Source: Pseudomonas sp. BN102
GTDB taxonomy: Bacteria; Pseudomonadota; Gammaproteobacteria; Pseudomonadales; Pseudomonadaceae
Direction: 5' to 3'
DNA length: 64,000 bases
Assembly (NCBI RefSeq): GCF_029871245.1
Contig: NZ_SSON01000073.1
Location: forward strand, 213,257 to 277,256
Below are positions 1 through 7,585 of the stretch, in pieces. Numbering within the stretch: position 1 is the stretch's first letter; the number at the start of each line of letters is the position of its first letter. The notes under the pieces are model-generated. The model was not told where the DNA came from, ran no database searches, and was given only the letters and a program-made list of their open reading frames with translations. The position numbers and the translations under genes were made by a program.

Positions 1-123
1 ATCCCGATGAAGCGCTGGGGCCGCGGCGAAGAGATGGCCGCCCTGGCCATCAGCCTGGCTAGCACGGCGGGCGCCTACATGACCGGCAACATCATCCCCA
101 TCGACGGCGGCTTCCACCTCTGA
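1..123 (+). CDS. C-terminal end of an SDR-family oxidoreductase (partial)
   Basis: The window opens inside this gene; 40 codons and a TGA remain. The readable end contains MTGNIIPIDGGFHL, the typical C-terminus of classical short-chain dehydrogenase/reductases, where the G-x-x-x-x-x-DGG segment closes the Rossmann fold. The catalytic Tyr-Lys and the nucleotide-binding glycines lie upstream of the window, so the substrate cannot be inferred. The family call rests on the tail only. Confidence 0.75.
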   Translation: MPMKRWGRGEEMAALAISLASTAGAYMTGNIIPIDGGFHL

Positions 124-239
124 GCCGGGAAACGCCGGCCCCTGGTCGGCGGCCACCTGCTCCCCCCGGAGGCTTCTGCTAGCGTTGTCTATCAGGTGCA
201 ACGGCTATTCCACTGCAAGGGTGGAAAGGAGGTGAGGCC

Positions 240-875
240 ATGGGCATGGCTGAGTGGCGCCTTCAGGGCGTCGAATTCACGAGCTGCAATTGCAACTGGG
301 GCTGCCCCTGCCAGTTCAGCTCCCGGCCTACCCACGGCCACTGCGAGGCCGTGGTGAGCATGCGCGTCGACAAGGGACACCTGGAGGACATTGTGCTGGA
401 TGGCCTCTGCTGGGTCGCCACCTTCGCCTGGCCCGGCGCCATCCATGAGGGCAACGGCCGCTGCCAGGTGTTCATCGAAGAACGCGCCAGCGAGGCGCAG
501 CGCAACGCGTTGCTGACCATTCTCTCGGGCGGCGAGACCGATCCGGGCGCCACGGTGTTCCAGGTATTCAGCACCACCCTCAGCGAGGTGTTCGAACCGC
601 GCTTCCTGCCCATCGAATTCAGCGTCGATGTGGACGGCCGCACTGCCCACACCCTTATACCCGGCGTGCTGGAAGTGACCGGCGAGCCCATCCGCAACCC
701 GGTCACCGGTGAGCCCCAGCGGGCGCGGCTGGTGCTGCCCGACGGTTTCGAGTTCACCGAGGCCGAAATGGCCAGCGGCAGCTATCGGACCCAGGGCGAT
801 ATCAAGATCGAATCCCAGGGCGGACACGGGCATTTCGCCCGGTTGCACTTCACCGGACGTGGCGTGGTGCGATGA
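240..875 (+). CDS. DUF1326 domain protein
   Basis: A 211-residue soluble protein that reads as a full-length DUF1326 member. Its hallmark is a cysteine-rich start, SCNCNWGCPCQF at residues 15-26 (Cys16, Cys18, Cys22, Cys24), which looks like a metal- or redox-active site. An AAGGAGG ribosome site at 226-232 sits 7 bases before this ATG and fixes the start; a second in-frame ATG lies two codons downstream. The last four bases overlap the start of the DUF2182 membrane-protein gene (ATGA), so the two are probably translationally coupled. The biochemical function is unknown. Metal handling is an inference from the cysteines and the partner. Confidence 0.85.
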   Translation: MGMAEWRLQGVEFTSCNCNWGCPCQFSSRPTHGHCEAVVSMRVDKGHLEDIVLDGLCWVATFAWPGAIHEGNGRCQVFIEERASEAQRNALLTILSGGETDPGATVFQVFSTTLSEVFEPRFLPIEFSVDVDGRTAHTLIPGVLEVTGEPIRNPVTGEPQRARLVLPDGFEFTEAEMASGSYRTQGDIKIESQGGHGHFARLHFTGRGVVR

Positions 876-1672
876 GGCTGTCCGTCCCCGGCCAGGTCGA
901 GGGAGCGTTCAGGTGGCTGGGGCGGCAGCAGTTGCTCCTGCCCTTCTGCCTGGTGGCGCTGACCGGCCTGTCCTGGCTCTTCCTCATCGACCTGGCGCGG
1001 CGCATGGATGCGCCCGGCGGTATGCTGGAGATGGCCATGGAGGGCATGCCGATGCCCTGGACCCTTCGCGATGCGCTGCTGAGTTTCGCGATGTGGAGCG
1101 TGATGATGGTCGGCATGATGCTGCCCAGCGCGCTGCCGATGATGCTGCTGTACCAGAAGACGCTGGGCAGGCGCCTGCCCGAAGGACAGCGCAGCCTGGC
1201 GACGGGGCTGTTCTGCAGCGCCTATGTGCTGGTCTGGAGCCTGTTCAGCCTGGCCGCGACCCTGCTGCAATGGCTGCTGGACCAGTTCGCCCTGCTCGAC
1301 TTCGAGATGCGCAGCCAGAGCCTGTGGCTGGCCGCCAGCCTGCTGTTGGGTGCCGGGCTCTACCAGTTTTTCCCGGCCAAGCAGGCCTGCCTGCAACGCT
1401 GCCGTTCCCCCCTGCAGTTCCTGCTCGGCTACTGGCGGCCGGGACCGGCCGGAGCCTGGCGCATGGGCATGGCCCATGGCCTGTACTGCCTGGGCTGCTG
1501 CTGGGCCCTGATGGGGCTGCTATTCGTAGGGGGCTTGATGAACCTGCTGTGGGTCGCGCTGCTGGGCGCCTATGTGCTGCTGGAGAAGTACCTGCCCGGC
1601 GGCCAGTGGCTGAGCAAGGCCGGAGGCGTGGCCTTGATCCTCTGGGGATTGCTGGTGCTGCACGGCGCCTGA
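872..1672 (+). CDS. DUF2182 integral membrane protein
   Basis: A 266-residue polytopic membrane protein of the DUF2182 family (described as predicted metal-binding integral membrane proteins). About seven hydrophobic segments can be seen, the first near residues 20-43. Family-type motifs are present: MMVGMMLPSALPMMLLY in the second helix region, a KQACLQRC cysteine pair mid-protein, and HGLYCLGCCWALM with three cysteines in a later helix. The gene overlaps the DUF1326 gene by 4 bases. The recurring pairing suggests one membrane-plus-cytosolic unit, possibly for a transition metal. No substrate can be assigned from sequence. Confidence 0.8.
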   Translation: MRLSVPGQVEGAFRWLGRQQLLLPFCLVALTGLSWLFLIDLARRMDAPGGMLEMAMEGMPMPWTLRDALLSFAMWSVMMVGMMLPSALPMMLLYQKTLGRRLPEGQRSLATGLFCSAYVLVWSLFSLAATLLQWLLDQFALLDFEMRSQSLWLAASLLLGAGLYQFFPAKQACLQRCRSPLQFLLGYWRPGPAGAWRMGMAHGLYCLGCCWALMGLLFVGGLMNLLWVALLGAYVLLEKYLPGGQWLSKAGGVALILWGLLVLHGA

Positions 1673-1731
1673 CTTGCACGGCGCCGGGGGGAGCGCTAGG
1701 GTAGCCGCGCCACCCACTTGATCACCTGCCG

Positions 1732-1917
1732 ATGCGCCTCGCCCTGCTCACGCTGCTGTTCGCCCTTTCCGCCCCCGGCTTCGCCGCGCCGGCGCCCTTC
1801 TACCTCTGGCAGAGCAAGCTGGATGGTGGGCTGACCTGTGCCCAGACCAGCCCTGGAGAAGGTTGGTTGCGCCTGGGCGGGTCCTTCCGCGACGCCGGCT
1901 GCCGCGTGCCTTACTGA
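1732..1917 (+). CDS. Small secreted hypothetical protein
   Basis: A 61-residue ORF starting MRLALLTLLFALSAPGFA, a clear cleavable Sec signal with a likely Ala-x-Ala cut near residue 19-20. The mature part is only about 40 residues, with two cysteines (LTCAQ and AGCRV) that could form one disulfide in the periplasm. The stop codon lies one base before the trmO ATG, so the two genes are probably co-transcribed. I do not recognise a family. The signal peptide and tight spacing argue that it is real. Confidence 0.6.
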   Translation: MRLALLTLLFALSAPGFAAPAPFYLWQSKLDGGLTCAQTSPGEGWLRLGGSFRDAGCRVPY

Positions 1918-1918
1918 T

Positions 1919-2611
1919 ATGCAACACAGCGTCTCCCCGGTCGGCTACGTCCGCTCCTGCTTCAAGGAGAAATTCGCCATCCCCCGCCAGCCGCACCTGG
2001 CGCCCGCCGCCCGTGGTGTGCTGGAACTGCTGCCACCCTTCGACACGGGCGATGCCGTGGCCGGCCTGGAGCAAGTCAGTCACGTCTGGCTGCTGTTCCT
2101 CTTCCATCAGGCGCTGGAAGACAAGCCGCGTCTCAAGGTGCGCCCGCCGCGCCTGGGCGGCAACCAGTCCATCGGCGTCTTCGCCAGCCGCTCGACCCAC
2201 CGGCCGAATGGCATCGGCCAGTCGGTGGTGAAGCTAGACAAGGTGGAAGCCGGGCGCCTCTGGCTCTCAGGTATCGACCTGCTGGACGGCACCCCGGTGC
2301 TGGATATCAAGCCCTATGTACCCTATGCCGACCGCCAGGACGGCGCGTTGAACGCCATAGCCGATGCCGCGCCCGAACTGATTCCCGTGGAATGGGAACC
2401 TGCCGCCCTGCTCCAGGCCCGCGAGCACGGCCAGCGTCTCGGCGAACCCCTGGCCGAACTCGTCGAACAGTGTCTGGCCCAGGACCCACGACCCGCCTAC
2501 CAGAAACCCGAACCCGAGCGACGCTATGGCGCACGCCTGTGGGACGTGGATGTGCGCTGGCACTACCCGGAACCTGGTCTGATTCGCGTGCTGGAGATCG
2601 CGCGGGCCTGA
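1919..2611 (+). CDS. trmO: tRNA (N6-threonylcarbamoyladenosine37-N6)-methyltransferase TrmO/TsaA
   Basis: This 230-residue protein belongs to the TsaA/YaeB (TrmO) family, which uses S-adenosylmethionine to methylate N6 of t6A at position 37 of certain tRNAs. It opens MQHSVSPVGYVRSCFKEKF and has the family core SRSTHRPNGIGQSVVKL and DIKPYVPYAD. The open frame runs further upstream, but the ATG at 1919 matches the family start and follows the previous stop directly. A second t6A37-tailoring gene, tcdA, lies at the other end of the window. Confidence 0.9.
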   Translation: MQHSVSPVGYVRSCFKEKFAIPRQPHLAPAARGVLELLPPFDTGDAVAGLEQVSHVWLLFLFHQALEDKPRLKVRPPRLGGNQSIGVFASRSTHRPNGIGQSVVKLDKVEAGRLWLSGIDLLDGTPVLDIKPYVPYADRQDGALNAIADAAPELIPVEWEPAALLQAREHGQRLGEPLAELVEQCLAQDPRPAYQKPEPERRYGARLWDVDVRWHYPEPGLIRVLEIARA

Positions 2612-2636
2612 ACCGCGGATGACCGCTTTCCCGTAC

Positions 2637-2662
2637 GGTGGATCACGCTTCACCGATCCACC
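2637..2662. repeat. Intergenic palindrome after trmO
   Basis: GGTGGATC (2637-2644) pairs with GATCCACC (2655-2662) around a 10-base loop. The look is that of the dispersed intergenic palindromes common in Pseudomonas. It sits just past trmO and could help terminate or stabilise the transcript. No U-tract follows, so it is not called a terminator. Confidence 0.55.
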
Positions 2663-2725
2663 AATGGCGCTCGACCTTGGCGAAGATGGTGGAGATGAAG
2701 AGCGATTTCCACCCTACAGGGCGAG

Positions 2726-3028
2726 CTAGCGGGAAGAGTTGAGCGCCAGGGAGTCGGCCTCGATGGCGTCCTGTTCGAGAATCAGCGGCTCCACCAGCGG
2801 CCGGCTGGCGAAGAAATGCGGGGTGCGCATATGGGCCTCGAAGGCAGCTTCGTCGGTGTAGACCTCATAGAGCCAGACCAGGTCGGGATCGCTGCGGTCC
2901 TGCAACACATCGAACACCAGGCAGCCTGGCTCATCGCGCACCGAGGCGGCGGCGTTTACGCGCATGGCGTCCATGAAGGCATCCAGGCTTCCGGGGCGCA
3001 GGCGGGTCTTGAGTAGAAGGCAGTACAC
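2726..3028 (-). CDS. Antibiotic-biosynthesis-monooxygenase (ABM) domain protein
   Basis: A 100-residue protein with the compact dimeric alpha/beta ABM fold seen in YgiN-like quinol monooxygenases. The family pattern shows in RDEPGCLVFDVLQD, LVWLYEVYTDEAAFEAHMRT and the following PHFF. Such proteins oxidise quinols or other aromatics without a cofactor, but many family members have no known substrate. It is divergent from a VOC-fold gene across a 60-base gap, which would suit co-regulated small-molecule detoxification. Confidence 0.8.
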   Translation of the reverse strand: MYCLLLKTRLRPGSLDAFMDAMRVNAAASVRDEPGCLVFDVLQDRSDPDLVWLYEVYTDEAAFEAHMRTPHFFASRPLVEPLILEQDAIEADSLALNSSR

Positions 3029-3088
3029 GTCGAACTCCTTTTTGTCTTATATTTCACGCAAATTGTATACAAAACTGGAGTTCAGGAA

Positions 3089-3502
3089 ATGCCCAGCCGT
3101 CCCGGCCGCCTCAATGGCCTGCGCCATATCGCTATCCTCGTGCCCAACCTGGAAGAGTGCGAACGTTTCTATGTGGATGTCCTGGGCATGGAACTGCTCA
3201 ACCGCGCCAACGAAGACTTGGTCTACCTGACCTGCGGCAACGACAACCTCTCCCTCGGTCGCGCATTCGCCCCCAGCAGCGGCGTACAGGCGGTGGACCA
3301 CTACGGCTTCGTGGTGGACAGCCTGGAGGAGCTGGAAGCCTGGTACCAGTACCTCAAGGCCCGCGGCGTGACCATGCTCGACCGTCCCTTCGCCCATGGC
3401 GACGGCGCCCACAGCTTCCACGTGCTCGACCCGGCGGGCAACAAGATCCAGCCGATTTACCACCCGGCGATCTCGGGGCAACGCTTCAGCTCCCCGGTCT
3501 GA
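3089..3502 (+). CDS. VOC (vicinal oxygen chelate) family protein
   Basis: A 137-residue single-module VOC/glyoxalase-fold protein. The two beta-alpha-beta-beta-beta halves start at LRHIAILVPNLEECERFY and VDHYGFVVDSLEELEAWY, and the protein ends with FHVLDPAGNKIQPIYH. Likely metal ligands are His13 and the late Glu/His positions. The family covers dioxygenases, lyases and drug-binding proteins, so the exact reaction is not assignable. A bidirectional terminator separates it from the convergent fpr. Confidence 0.8.
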   Translation: MPSRPGRLNGLRHIAILVPNLEECERFYVDVLGMELLNRANEDLVYLTCGNDNLSLGRAFAPSSGVQAVDHYGFVVDSLEELEAWYQYLKARGVTMLDRPFAHGDGAHSFHVLDPAGNKIQPIYHPAISGQRFSSPV

Positions 3503-3510
3503 AACGACAA

Positions 3511-3530
3511 AGCCCGCCAATTGGCGGGCT
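3511..3530. terminator. Bidirectional terminator between the VOC gene and fpr
   Basis: AGCCCGCC-AATT-GGCGGGCT forms a perfect 8-bp stem between two convergent genes, with short T-rich flanks on either strand. Confidence 0.8.
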
Positions 3531-3549
3531 TCGTGTTGCAACTTTGCGC

Positions 3550-4329
3550 TTACTTCTCGACGAAGGCGCGCTCGATCAGGTAGTCGCCCGGCTCGCGCAT
3601 GCGCGGAGAGATCTTCAGGCCGAAGCTGTCGAGGACCTCGCTGGTCTCGTCGAGCATGCTCGGGCTGCCGCAGATCATGGCGCGGTCGTCCTGCGGGTTG
3701 ATCGGCGGCAGGCCGATGTCCTCGAACAGCTTGCCGCTGCGCATCAGGTCGGTCAGGCGGCCCTGGTTCTCGAACGGTTCGCGGGTCACGGTGGGGTAGT
3801 AGATCAGCTTGTCCTTGACCGCCTCACCGAAGAATTCGTTCTTCGGCAGATGCTCGGTGATGAACTCGCGGTAGGCCACTTCGTTCACGTAGCGCACGCC
3901 ATGGACCAGGATGATCTTCTCGAAGCGCTCGTAGGTTTCCGGGTCCTGGATCACGCTCATGAAGGGCGCGAGACCGGTGCCGGTGCTCAGCAGGTAGAGG
4001 TGCTTGCCCGGGTTCAGGTCGTCGAGAACCAGGGTGCCGGTGGGCTTCTTGCTGATGATGATCTCGTCGCCTTCCTTGAGGTGCTGCAGCTGGGAGGTCA
4101 GCGGACCGTCCGGCACCTTGATGCTGAAGAATTCCAGGTGCTCTTCCCAGTTCGGACTGGCGATGGAGTAGGCGCGCATCAGCGGACGGCCGCTTTCCTG
4201 CTGCAGGCCGATCATCACGAACTGGCCGTTTTCGAAGCGCAGGCCCGGATCACGGGTGCACTTGAAGCTGAACAGCGTGTCGTTCCAGTGATGAACGCTG
4301 AGGATGCGTTCGGAGTTGAGGTTGCTCAT
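3550..4329 (-). CDS. fpr: Ferredoxin/flavodoxin-NADP+ reductase
   Basis: This 259-residue FAD enzyme exchanges electrons between NADPH and ferredoxin or flavodoxin, supporting redox balance, Fe-S repair and the oxidative-stress response. The flavin-binding motif RAYSIASP lies near residue 53, the NADP-binding GTGLAPFMS near residue 117, and the chain ends FVEK as in the bacterial subclass. It is transcribed divergently from the LysR gene finR. In P. putida, FinR activates fpr under oxidative stress; the same arrangement here suggests the same control. Confidence 0.95.
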   Translation of the reverse strand: MSNLNSERILSVHHWNDTLFSFKCTRDPGLRFENGQFVMIGLQQESGRPLMRAYSIASPNWEEHLEFFSIKVPDGPLTSQLQHLKEGDEIIISKKPTGTLVLDDLNPGKHLYLLSTGTGLAPFMSVIQDPETYERFEKIILVHGVRYVNEVAYREFITEHLPKNEFFGEAVKDKLIYYPTVTREPFENQGRLTDLMRSGKLFEDIGLPPINPQDDRAMICGSPSMLDETSEVLDSFGLKISPRMREPGDYLIERAFVEK

Positions 4330-4428
4330 TTACGGGGGCTCCGAAAGTTTGGAATTCGCCAGCGCCAATGGGCGCAATTGCGCGCCATTGTAGTGACAGC
4401 CACAATATCTGTTAACTGAATTATCAAG

Positions 4429-4448
4429 ATATAGGTTATCGGTTATAT
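4429..4448. promoter_or_regulatory. Candidate FinR operator in the fpr-finR gap
   Basis: An AT-rich interrupted palindrome, ATATA-N10-TATAT, encloses a tandem GGTTAT-C-GGTTAT. It lies a few bases before finR in the shared fpr-finR promoter gap. LysR regulators usually bind T-N11-A dyads in such gaps. This is an inference from position and symmetry only. Confidence 0.35.
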
Positions 4449-4452
4449 AGAT

Positions 4453-5379
4453 ATGCGATTTACTCTCCGTCAGCTCCAGGTATTCGTTGCCGTCGCCCAG
4501 CAGGAAAGCGTGTCCCGTGCCGCCGAACAGCTGTCCCTGTCGCAGTCGGCGACCAGCACTTCGCTGACCGAACTGGAGCGACAGTCCGGCTGCCAGTTGT
4601 TCGACCGCGCCGGCAAGCGCCTGAGCCTCAACGCGCTGGCCCGGCAACTGCTACCCCAGGCCGTGGCCCTGCTGGACCAGGCCCGCGCGATCGAAGACCT
4701 GCTCAATGGCAAGACCGGCTTCGGCTCGCTGGACGTCGGCGCCACCCTGACCGTGGGCAACTACCTCGCCACCTTGTTGATCGGATCTTTCATGCAGCGC
4801 CACCCCGAATGCCGGGTGAGCCTGCATGTGCAGAACACGGCGAATATCGTCCAGCAGATCGCCCTCCACGAACTTGATCTGGGTCTAATCGAAGGCGATT
4901 GCCAGCACCCGGATATAGAAGTCCTGCCCTGGGTGGAAGACGAGTTGGTGGTGTTCTGCGCGCCCCAGCATCCATTGGCGTCACTCGGCCAGGCCAGCCT
5001 GGAGGAATTGAGCCGGGAAGCCTGGATCCTCCGCGAACGCGGCTCGGGCACGCGGCTGACCTTCGACCAGGCCATGCGCCACCACCCTACCCCGCTGAAC
5101 ATCCGCCTGGAACTGGAGCACACCGAGGCGATCAAGCGTGCGGTGGAGTCGGGCCTGGGCATCAGCTGCATCTCGCGCCTGGCGCTGCGCGACGCCTTCC
5201 GCCGCGGCAGCCTGGTGCCGCTGGAAACACCGGGGATCGACCTGCGCCGGCAGTTCTACTTCATCTGGCACCGGCAGAAGTACCAGACCGCCGCCATGCG
5301 CGAGTTCCTCGACCAGTGCCGGGCATTGACCGCCGGAGTCGCCCGGAGCGACGAGATCGTACTGCCGCCGATCGCCTGA
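4453..5379 (+). CDS. finR: LysR-family regulator FinR
   Basis: A 308-residue LysR transcriptional regulator. The N-terminal winged helix-turn-helix runs through SRAAEQLSLSQSATSTSLTELE (about residues 20-41), followed by a two-lobed periplasmic-binding-like effector domain (residues about 90-295). Divergence from fpr identifies it as the FinR ortholog that activates fpr during superoxide stress. The gene ends 9 bases before the convergent dgkA stop. Confidence 0.88.
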   Translation: MRFTLRQLQVFVAVAQQESVSRAAEQLSLSQSATSTSLTELERQSGCQLFDRAGKRLSLNALARQLLPQAVALLDQARAIEDLLNGKTGFGSLDVGATLTVGNYLATLLIGSFMQRHPECRVSLHVQNTANIVQQIALHELDLGLIEGDCQHPDIEVLPWVEDELVVFCAPQHPLASLGQASLEELSREAWILRERGSGTRLTFDQAMRHHPTPLNIRLELEHTEAIKRAVESGLGISCISRLALRDAFRRGSLVPLETPGIDLRRQFYFIWHRQKYQTAAMREFLDQCRALTAGVARSDEIVLPPIA

Positions 5380-5388
5380 GGGTTCCGC

Positions 5389-5754
5389 TCAACCCAGCAG
5401 GATCACGGCCCACACTGCGGTGATCAGGGTCAGTGCGGTGAATTGCGCGGCGCTGCCCATGTCCTTGGCGTTCTTCGACAGCGGATGGCGTTCGAGGGAG
5501 ATGCGGTCGATGGCCGCCTCCACCGCGGAATTCAGCAGTTCGACAATCAGCGCCAGCAGGCAGGCGCCGATCATCAACGCGCGTTCACCGCGGCTGACAT
5601 CGAGGAAGAATGACAGCGGAATCAGCACCGCATTGAGCAATACCAGTTGGCGGAAGGCGGCTTCGCCGGTAAAGGCGGCACGCAGGCCGTCGAGCGAGTA
5701 GCCGGCGGCATTGAGGACCCGTTTTAGGCCGGTCTGGCCTTTGAATGGCGACAT
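5389..5754 (-). CDS. dgkA: Diacylglycerol kinase
   Basis: A 121-residue trimeric inner-membrane kinase that phosphorylates diacylglycerol to phosphatidate, recycling lipid by-products of periplasmic glucan synthesis. The signature ELLNSAVEAAIDRISLE followed by HPLSKNAKDMGSAAQ holds the catalytic Glu and metal-binding residues. Three transmembrane helices are visible. The frame extends upstream only to a TTG codon, so the ATG at 5754 (MSPFKGQTG) is taken as the start. That gives the usual family length. Confidence 0.92.
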   Translation of the reverse strand: MSPFKGQTGLKRVLNAAGYSLDGLRAAFTGEAAFRQLVLLNAVLIPLSFFLDVSRGERALMIGACLLALIVELLNSAVEAAIDRISLERHPLSKNAKDMGSAAQFTALTLITAVWAVILLG

Positions 5755-5826
5755 ATCGGAAGGGACTGATGAAAGGAGCGCGCAGCCTAACGCAACGCGC
5801 TTCAAATTTGCGTGAAATGACCTGGT

Positions 5827-6477
5827 TCAGGCCGAGGGAATCGATTCCATCTGTTGCAACAGCAGCGCCGCCTGGGTGCGCGTGCGCACGTTGAGCTTGC
5901 GGAAGATGGCGGTCACATGGGCCTTTACCGTGGCTTCGGAGACATGCAGCTCGAAGGCGATCTGCTTGTTCAGCAAGCCTTCGCAGACCATGGTCAGCAC
6001 CCGGAACTGCTGCGGCGTGAGGCTGGCCAGGCCTTCGCTGGCGGCCTTGGCCTCTGCGGACAGGGCCGGGGCTTCGTCTACCTGCGGCGGCCACCAGGTA
6101 TCGCCGTCGAGCACCGCGCGCACTGCGTCCTGGATGACCTCCAGCGGACTGGACTTGGGAATGAAGCCGCTGGCACCGAATTCGCGGGAGCGGGCGACCA
6201 CCGCCGCCTCTTCCTGTGCCGAGATCATCACTACCGGGATTTGCGGGTACTGGCCACGCAGCAGCACCAGGCCGGAGAAGCCATAGGCGCCGGGCATGTT
6301 CAGGTCGAGCAGGACCAGATCCCAGTCGGCGCGCTCGGCAAGACGAGACTCCAGCTCGGCGATGCTCGCCGCTTCCACCAGGCGCACGTCGGGGCCCAGG
6401 CCCAGGGTCAGGGCCTGGTGCAAGGCGCTGCGGAACAGCGGGTGGTCATCGGCAATGAGGATTTCATATGAGGCCAT
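5827..6477 (-). CDS. erdR: LuxR/NarL-type response regulator, ErdR-like
   Basis: A 216-residue two-component regulator. The receiver domain has acidic residues in ADDHPLFR and the phospho-acceptor Asp in LVLLDLNMPG. The C-terminal LuxR helix-turn-helix is LLNKQIAFELHVSEATVKAH. An AAGGA site 8 bases before the ATG at 6477 fixes the start against an upstream ATG. Position next to dgkA matches P. aeruginosa ErdR, which with its relatives governs alcohol/acetate catabolism. The cognate kinase is not encoded in this window. Confidence 0.82.
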   Translation of the reverse strand: MASYEILIADDHPLFRSALHQALTLGLGPDVRLVEAASIAELESRLAERADWDLVLLDLNMPGAYGFSGLVLLRGQYPQIPVVMISAQEEAAVVARSREFGASGFIPKSSPLEVIQDAVRAVLDGDTWWPPQVDEAPALSAEAKAASEGLASLTPQQFRVLTMVCEGLLNKQIAFELHVSEATVKAHVTAIFRKLNVRTRTQAALLLQQMESIPSA

Positions 6478-6581
6478 GGGCATGTCCTTTTTGTAATGGG
6501 CCCAGACACGCCTCCCAGGGGTGAGAGAGGCGCTTCGGCACGACGGGGTACGCCGGCCAGGCCCAAAGTCGATACGGGCAG

Positions 6582-6644
6582 GCCGTAAAGCGGCGCTCAG
6601 CATGCCGAGCCGGGGCGGGGTGGTCAAGTCAATCGCTTTACGGC
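6582..6644. repeat. Long-armed inverted repeat between erdR and the DMT gene
   Basis: GCCGTAAAGC (6582-6591) is repeated perfectly as GCTTTACGGC (6635-6644) with 43 bases between the arms, inside a divergent promoter gap. The site could be an operator bound by a dimer through looping, or a long hairpin. No known regulator motif is recognised. Confidence 0.4.
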
Positions 6645-6676
6645 AAAGTTCCAGGCTTTTCCCGTCGAGAACCACC

Positions 6677-7585
6677 ATGCGAAGCCAAGCACTGCGCGCC
6701 GATGTTCTGATGCTGATCACCGCCGCCATCTGGGGTGCGGCCTTCGTCGCCCAACGCCTGGGCATGGATGCGATCGGCCCCTTCCTCTATACCGGCCTGC
6801 GCTTCGCCCTCGGCGCCCTCATCCTCCTGCCCCTGCTGCTGGTACTGCCCAAGCCCGCGGTCAAGCAACCGCTCAACCGAGGCCTGCTGCTGGGAGGCCT
6901 GCTGATGGGCCTGGCCCTGACGGTGGGGATCAACTTGCAGCAAGTGGGCCTGCTGTTCACCAGCGTCACCAACTCCGGCTTCATCACCGGCCTGTACGTC
7001 ATCATAGTGCCGTTGCTGGGCCTCTTCATCGGTCACCGCACCGGCCTCGGCACTTGGATGGGCGCTTGCCTGGCGGTGCTGGGGATGTTCCTGCTCAGCG
7101 TCGGCGAGGGCTTCCAGGTCGCCCCCGGCGACTGGCTGCAACTGGCCGGCGCCTGCGTCTGGGGCGTGCATGTGCTGTTGGTGGGTTTCTTCGCCAGCCG
7201 CTATGACCCGATCCGCCTGGCCGTCCTGCAATTCGCCGTGTGCGCCGTGTTCAGCCTGATCCTGGCCCTGGTGTTCGAGGAAATAAGGCTGGATGCGATT
7301 CTCCAGGCCGGCCCAGCGATCCTCTATGGCGGCGTGATCGCCGTGGCCATCGGCTACACGCTGCAAGTGGTAGCACAGCGACACGCCATTGCCTCCCACG
7401 CGGCCATCATCCTGTCCCTGGAAGCAGTATTCGCCGCCATCGCCGGCGCTCTGCTGCTGGACGAATCCCTGCATGCGCGCGGCTATATCGGTTGCGCCCT
7501 GATGTTCGCCGGCATGCTGATCGCCCAACTCTGGCCGCAAAAGCACGCAGCGCCGGCGGCCACCGTCAAGGAAGCCGAGGCCTGA
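6677..7585 (+). CDS. DMT-superfamily (EamA) transporter
   Basis: A 302-residue inner-membrane protein with about ten transmembrane helices in two EamA repeats. The first starts ITAAIWGAAFVAQRLGM and the second covers the VWGVHVLLVGFF to GALLLDESL region. Members export amino acids, metabolites or drugs; the substrate here is unknown. The open frame begins much earlier, but ATG 6677 gives the family-typical short N-terminus before helix 1. Its stop abuts the convergent tapT stop with no gap. Confidence 0.88.
   Translation: MRSQALRADVLMLITAAIWGAAFVAQRLGMDAIGPFLYTGLRFALGALILLPLLLVLPKPAVKQPLNRGLLLGGLLMGLALTVGINLQQVGLLFTSVTNSGFITGLYVIIVPLLGLFIGHRTGLGTWMGACLAVLGMFLLSVGEGFQVAPGDWLQLAGACVWGVHVLLVGFFASRYDPIRLAVLQFAVCAVFSLILALVFEEIRLDAILQAGPAILYGGVIAVAIGYTLQVVAQRHAIASHAAIILSLEAVFAAIAGALLLDESLHARGYIGCALMFAGMLIAQLWPQKHAAPAATVKEAEA

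Noticed and set aside
3157-4419. A 420-codon plus-strand open frame
   Set aside because: It runs through the VOC gene in another frame, the terminator and the antisense of fpr.
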